Assembly: GCA_030610655.1 (NCBI GenBank)
Contig: JAUWRG010000007.1
Span: 1 to 42,129, forward strand
Length of the DNA stretch: 42,129 nucleotides
From: Dehalococcoidia bacterium
Lineage (GTDB): Bacteria > Chloroflexota > Dehalococcoidia > E44-bin15
Direction of reading: 5' to 3'
The translations under genes and the position numbers were made by a program. The notes under the pieces are model-generated. The model made no database searches. It saw only the letters and a program-made list of their open reading frames with translations, and was not told the origin of the DNA. Below are positions 38,901 through 42,129 of this stretch, in pieces (the stretch's first letter is position 1; each line of letters starts with the position of its first letter).

Positions 38901-38993
38901 CATGGCTACCCATTGCCACCACAGGCTCAGGTGCACTTGCAGGAACTGGAAAAGGCGATAGATGAGAAAGTAGCAACGCTCTATAGTCACTAG
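35901..38993 (+). CDS. Type IIG-like restriction-modification protein / Eco57I-family N6-adenine DNA methylase, about 1030 aa
   Basis: Motif I VRVCDPACGSGAYLLGML and catalytic motif FDIVLANPPYVRAD; large N-terminal region and C-terminal target-recognition-like region; start at internal Met MVDLERQQS (ORF track 35865). Confidence 0.87.
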   Translation: MVDLERQQSVHNLLKRFTGLEPLKQLLWSELNYQRVNQPLSRRDWGTTAATALAEDPILFASGGQDDDFHVIYARLANNQLLLGQERPVISRLLRDHPYALFVCSNTTQDRWHFINVKYEEDSTKRRSFRRITVGTEERLRTASERLAMLDLETISSDLFGLPPLLVQERHDEAFDVEAVTREFFKAYREIFEGVEERIEGFDDPGSKRLFTQRLFNRLMFIAFVQKKGWLKFDLQTNYLSALWKAYGQDASSKTNFYSDRLKLLFFTGLNTPNEVNIVDINRNGVLKKLIGDVPYLNGGLFEEDEDDHNPEIVVPDECIEAVLSELFNRFNFTVTESTPLDIEVAVDPEMLGKVFEELVTGRHETGSYYTPKPVVSFMGREALKGYLETTLRNESPSAIQQFVEEHDPAELRNPEAVLEALRSVRVCDPACGSGAYLLGMLHELLDLRTCLFATRNLDPISSYERKLEIIQNNVYGVDMDPFAVNIARLRLWLSLAVEFEGDRPPPLPNLDFKIEDGDSLAAPDPSAKMQGSFRQHQIEDYLRLKATYMTAHGGEKLTLRKQINVLKGEISAWTHGGNPVIGFDWPVEFAEAFADGGFDIVLANPPYVRADAQFKHLKDEDERQAAIAEWKDYRATLLKSGVYQTLYEKWDLYLPFLERAHQLLHTGGRMVFIISDAYNAAKYAYKSHEFFFSNACIDRIDFCTDIPLFKAGISNTIVHFAKATPDANHQPIRVHRWGEKQEDFEQNAEVLPTALQAKFGRTIFRVDATEADGVGEFVPLAKVCYLSWGLRPNSDERYYQGAFTTRDMISDVEDKAHPKPFVQGKDTVKWWAYRIRYLEWNTKRAPAMFARPTFPELYDVPEKLLVVKVSGVAPRVVFDNRQLICTDSFCCCVPWHYLKGVRNKSIQKTARYRDELKHNEASPTIFREELEELSQQFAPKYLLAVMNSTFAREWLATRRRHKIQLYPDDWKQLPIAPATAEEQAAIVALVDQILALYAKHGYPLPPQAQVHLQELEKAIDEKVATLYSH

Positions 38994-39141
38994 AAGCTGG
39001 ACAGGGTGGTCTTCGAAGTCCTGAGGCTTATTGAAGAGGAGCAGCTAGCGGTCTATCAGGCGGTTGTTGAGCTGGTGAAGAACCGCTTGTCGAAGGCAGG
39101 AAGCATCTAATGGCGGGCACATTAGGAAGAAGGTAGACAAC

Positions 39142-40176
39142 ATGCCTAGAGGATTGCCCAGGATAGTGAAAAGCCTGCTAGATAAGGCACGAGAAGCAGC
39201 GCTTCTCGCAGTGGAGACATATAACAGACCAAGCACTGTCTTTCACTCAAGAGCGTATATCGTTCTCATGCAAATTGCATGGACATCTCTTTTTCTAGCG
39301 ATTTTCCACAGGCAGGGAATAAAACCATACTACCGGAAAAGAAATTCGCGCCGCTTCGAGAGGATTGATGAGGAACCTAAACCATGGGATCTCAGTGAAT
39401 GCATTCGACAATATTGGAAAGGCGCTGACAACGCTGTAGCGCAGAACCTGCGATTTTTCATTAAATTGCGCAACAAGATTGAACACAGGCTCCTACCAGA
39501 GCTAGATATTGAGATATTCGGCGAGTGTCAGGCACTCCTTTTCAACTTCGAGGAGATGATAGAGAAAGAATTCGGAATAAAGTATGCTTTGAATGAAAGC
39601 CTTGCTATTTCCCTTCAGTTTTCACGCATGAGGCAGACTGAGAAAGACAAGTCGGTACGGCAATTAATGAAGCCTCTCGCAGATGATGTTACCAGCTTCA
39701 TAGAAAAGTTTCGTAGCTCATTGAGCGATGACATCGCTGGCGATATGGATTACAGTTACAAGGTTTTTCTGTTTCCTAACACAGGTAGTCACCGTTCACG
39801 CGATTCGCTTGCTGTTGAATTCATACCCTATGATCCGAATGACCCAGAGCAGGTAAGGAAGGTGATTGCCCTTGTGAAGGAAAGGCATGTTTCCGTTGCG
39901 AATCTAGATAAACTCAAGCCGTCTGATGTAGCAGAACAAGTAGCGCAAGCATTGGGACCGCAGAAGAGGTTTAGCGTAAGTCACCATCATGTCAAGTGTT
40001 GGCGCTATTTTGAAGTGAGGCCTCCAAAAGATAGCGATAATCCTGCACAATGTAAGACTGAGTACTGCCAGTATGACGAACTTCACGAAGACTACGGTTA
40101 CACAAAGAAGTGGGTTGAATTTCTTATCGCTGAACTCCAGGATGATAACAAATACCGCACCATTCTTGGCAAGTAG
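39142..40176 (+). CDS. DUF3644-like protein, 344 aa
   Basis: LLDKAREAALLAVETYNRPSTVFHSRAYIVLMQIAWTSLFLAIFHRQGIKPYYRK...LRFFIKLRNKIEHRLLPELD, recognised as the DUF3644 pattern. Confidence 0.68.
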   Translation: MPRGLPRIVKSLLDKAREAALLAVETYNRPSTVFHSRAYIVLMQIAWTSLFLAIFHRQGIKPYYRKRNSRRFERIDEEPKPWDLSECIRQYWKGADNAVAQNLRFFIKLRNKIEHRLLPELDIEIFGECQALLFNFEEMIEKEFGIKYALNESLAISLQFSRMRQTEKDKSVRQLMKPLADDVTSFIEKFRSSLSDDIAGDMDYSYKVFLFPNTGSHRSRDSLAVEFIPYDPNDPEQVRKVIALVKERHVSVANLDKLKPSDVAEQVAQALGPQKRFSVSHHHVKCWRYFEVRPPKDSDNPAQCKTEYCQYDELHEDYGYTKKWVEFLIAELQDDNKYRTILGK

Positions 40177-40277
40177 GACGTCTTGATAGTGGAGATGCTT
40201 ATGATGGTAGAGTCCAATGAATTGGTGAGGAATCGGCTGGTTAAGGCGAGATCCACATAAAAGGAGTTTGATTTAGA

Positions 40278-40841
40278 ATGAGCGATAAAATGGAAACAGT
40301 ACCTTTCAGAATAGTCTTACAAGGTGACGTGGGGGAAGAGCCTCCCTTGGAGAATATTGCCAGCTTGCTAAGGCATTTGGTCTACTTGCATGATAGGTTA
40401 GTCATTCTAGCTTCGCCGAAGTATCGCTCTACTGCTTGGAGCTCCTATTTCTTTTACAGGACCGGAAGGCCTTTGAAAGATGACGAGCTTTTGAAGGTTT
40501 ACTATTTGAAACAAGAATCCCCTATTGAGATAGGGATAATAATCTCTGCAGCATTAGCCTTACCTTTAGCTGCAAAAGCCTTTGTAGAACTATTAAGAAT
40601 GATACGAGACAGGAGTTTAGACAGGGAATACAAAATCCTTCGAAATGAACAGCTGCGATTGGAAGTAGAGCGCCTAATAGGAAACGCAGGCATAGAAGAC
40701 GAGTATCTTCTCAAACAAGGACAAGATAATAAAAGAGAGCGACCTTCTGATGTGGTTACTAAGGATGTAATCAGAATTGCAAGGGATGAAATAAAAATCA
40801 AGGAAATCAAAGTCATAGAGACCGTTCAGCGGTCAAGATAA
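40278..40841 (+). CDS. Hypothetical protein with a hydrophobic (possible TM) segment, 187 aa
   Basis: Complete ORF preceded by aaggagt; hydrophobic IGIIISAALALPLAAKAFVELL followed by charged helical C-terminus. Confidence 0.6.
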   Translation: MSDKMETVPFRIVLQGDVGEEPPLENIASLLRHLVYLHDRLVILASPKYRSTAWSSYFFYRTGRPLKDDELLKVYYLKQESPIEIGIIISAALALPLAAKAFVELLRMIRDRSLDREYKILRNEQLRLEVERLIGNAGIEDEYLLKQGQDNKRERPSDVVTKDVIRIARDEIKIKEIKVIETVQRSR

Positions 40842-40902
40842 AAAGGTTAAAGAAAGCGGGAAGTGTTTAGGGGTTATCACTATTATTGACTTCAGGAGTT
40901 GC

Positions 40903-40940
40903 GCAGTATAAAATACTGCAATAGCAGTAAAAAGGACTGC
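40903..40940. promoter_or_regulatory. Two phased 17-bp inverted repeats upstream of the wHTH-MNT gene; candidate autoregulatory operator
   Basis: GCAGTAT-AAA-ATACTGC (40903-40919) and GCAGT-AAAAAGG-ACTGC (40924-40940), starts 21 bp apart, ending 15 bp before ATG at 40956. Confidence 0.6.
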
Positions 40941-40955
40941 AATGTGAAGTAGGCA

Positions 40956-41579
40956 ATGCTAGAGACGATTTTAGGGTCAAAGCTCAGGGTAAAAGTACTG
41001 GGGTGGTTATTTACTCATCCTGATGAGCGCTATTTTGTTCGCCAACTCACCAGCTTAGTGAAAGAAGATTCAACAAATGTAAGCCGTGAGCTTATTCGCT
41101 TGGAGAAGACCGGCGTTCTTGTTTCAACTAAAGAGGGGAAACAAAAATATTACCAGGCAAACAGGAAAAGCCCTATTTACGATGAGCTTCATGGATTGAT
41201 TCTCAAGACTGTGGGTGTAGCAGATATTATCAAGAAGGCTTTGGAGCCCCGCATTGTAGATATTAAGCTGGCGCTTATCTTCGGCTCAGTAGCCAAGAGA
41301 ACCGAGAATAGGTTCAGTGATATAGACCTGCTCGTGGTAGGAAATATCACCTTTGGTGAAGTAGTTGATCTTATTTCAACTGCAGAAGGGACTTTGAACC
41401 GTGAATCGAACCCGGTGGTGTATACGCTGTCAGAGTTCAATAAGAGATTGTCGGAAAACCATTACTTTATCAGTGATATATTATCAGGCGATAAAATATT
41501 CGTAGTCGGGGATGAGAATGAGCTTCAGTCTCTGGTTGGAAAAAGGCTGGTTAAAGGAACATACGCCGACATCTCGTGA
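40956..41579 (+). CDS. wHTH-fused minimal nucleotidyltransferase (MNT) antitoxin-like protein
   Basis: N-terminal winged-helix VLGWLFTHPDERYFVRQLTSLVKEDSTNVSRELIRLEKTGVLVSTKEGKQKYYQAN; NTase motif LALIFGSVAKRTENRFSDIDLLVVG. Confidence 0.85.
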   Translation: MLETILGSKLRVKVLGWLFTHPDERYFVRQLTSLVKEDSTNVSRELIRLEKTGVLVSTKEGKQKYYQANRKSPIYDELHGLILKTVGVADIIKKALEPRIVDIKLALIFGSVAKRTENRFSDIDLLVVGNITFGEVVDLISTAEGTLNRESNPVVYTLSEFNKRLSENHYFISDILSGDKIFVVGDENELQSLVGKRLVKGTYADIS

Positions 41580-41964
41580 AATTGCTGAGCTACTGGCAGT
41601 AGCTGATCGCTCTCTAAAGGATTGCCAGGTCGCTGGGCTAAGCAATGCGGGTAAGCTGGATATGGCGCATAATGCTGCCCTGCAATCTTCCGCTGCAGCG
41701 CTAGCTGCTGCCGGGTACAGAGCAAGTCGAGAAGCTTACCACTATTATGTTATCCAATCTCTTTCTTTTACTCTGCAGCTGGAAGAACGCATCATCCGCA
41801 GGCTTCATAAACTACGCCGCAAACGAAATATTAGCGACTACGAGCGCCCCGGCGTAGTTACTGAGCAGGAAGCATGGGAGATGGTTGAACTGGCAAAACA
41901 AATACGCCAGCAGGTTGAGGCGTGGATACGAAATAACCACTCAGAACTTGCCAGGGAGATTTGA
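41512..41964 (+). CDS. HEPN-domain toxin-like protein (partner of the MNT gene)
   Basis: All-helical, AALQSSAAALAAAGYRASREAYHYYVIQSL...LHKLRRKRNISDYERPG; overlaps the MNT ORF; true start uncertain (ATG 41512 or downstream e.g. TTG 41536). Confidence 0.72.
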   Translation: MRMSFSLWLEKGWLKEHTPTSREIAELLAVADRSLKDCQVAGLSNAGKLDMAHNAALQSSAAALAAAGYRASREAYHYYVIQSLSFTLQLEERIIRRLHKLRRKRNISDYERPGVVTEQEAWEMVELAKQIRQQVEAWIRNNHSELAREI

Positions 41965-42054
41965 ATGCCGACGCACGACATCATAGATAATCGCAGGGAG
42001 AAATTGACTGGCTGCACCCGGCTACATAATCCTGTCTCCCACTGGCAAAACTGA
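41965..42054 (+). pseudogene. Truncated N-terminus of a helicase-like protein (MPTHDIIDNRREKL...)
   Basis: MPTHDIIDNRREKLTGCTRLHNPVSHWQN*; the first 14 residues resemble, from memory, the start of large PLD/DEAD-type helicases, then diverge and stop. Confidence 0.35.
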
Positions 42055-42129
42055 GACAAGTTAAACAGGACATGAGTTTAATGAGCCAGCCAAAGAAGCG
42101 AGCCTTGCATTCCGTAACCAAAAAGGGTA

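Overview
The window looks like chromosomal DNA from an anaerobic bacterium, possibly a Dehalococcoidia-like Chloroflexota (taxonomy is inferred from gene content, not demonstrated). From left to right it holds four blocks. (1) A minus-strand cassette of a small ORF, a Rad50/SMC-like ATPase with a zinc-hook motif, and a PD-(D/E)XK-like nuclease, next to an HNH protein. (2) Housekeeping genes folK/folP, a CitE-like lyase and an acyl-CoA carboxyltransferase, followed by decayed leuD-like and isocitrate/isopropylmalate dehydrogenase remnants. (3) A tightly packed 11-gene plus-strand operon (about 9.8-23.4 kb) in the order HdrC-HdrB-HdrA-HdrA-(HdrA-HdrA fusion)-MvhD/FlxD-FrhB-like-HdrC-HdrB-FrdB-like-FrdA-like. 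This is a candidate soluble multi-HdrA electron-transfer or bifurcation complex, and the most interesting metabolic system here. (4) Glycosyltransferase/methyltransferase genes, a housekeeping run (NUDIX, GNAT, NAD kinase, ACD-alpha, NUDIX, PHP, HolA, YchF), a nuoN remnant and a cluster of palindromic repeats. The right end is a defense-like island: type IIG-like R-M protein, DUF3644-like protein, small putative membrane protein, wHTH-MNT/HEPN toxin-antitoxin pair with two phased palindromes upstream, and a truncated helicase-like start. No rRNA, tRNA or CRISPR array was recognised by eye.
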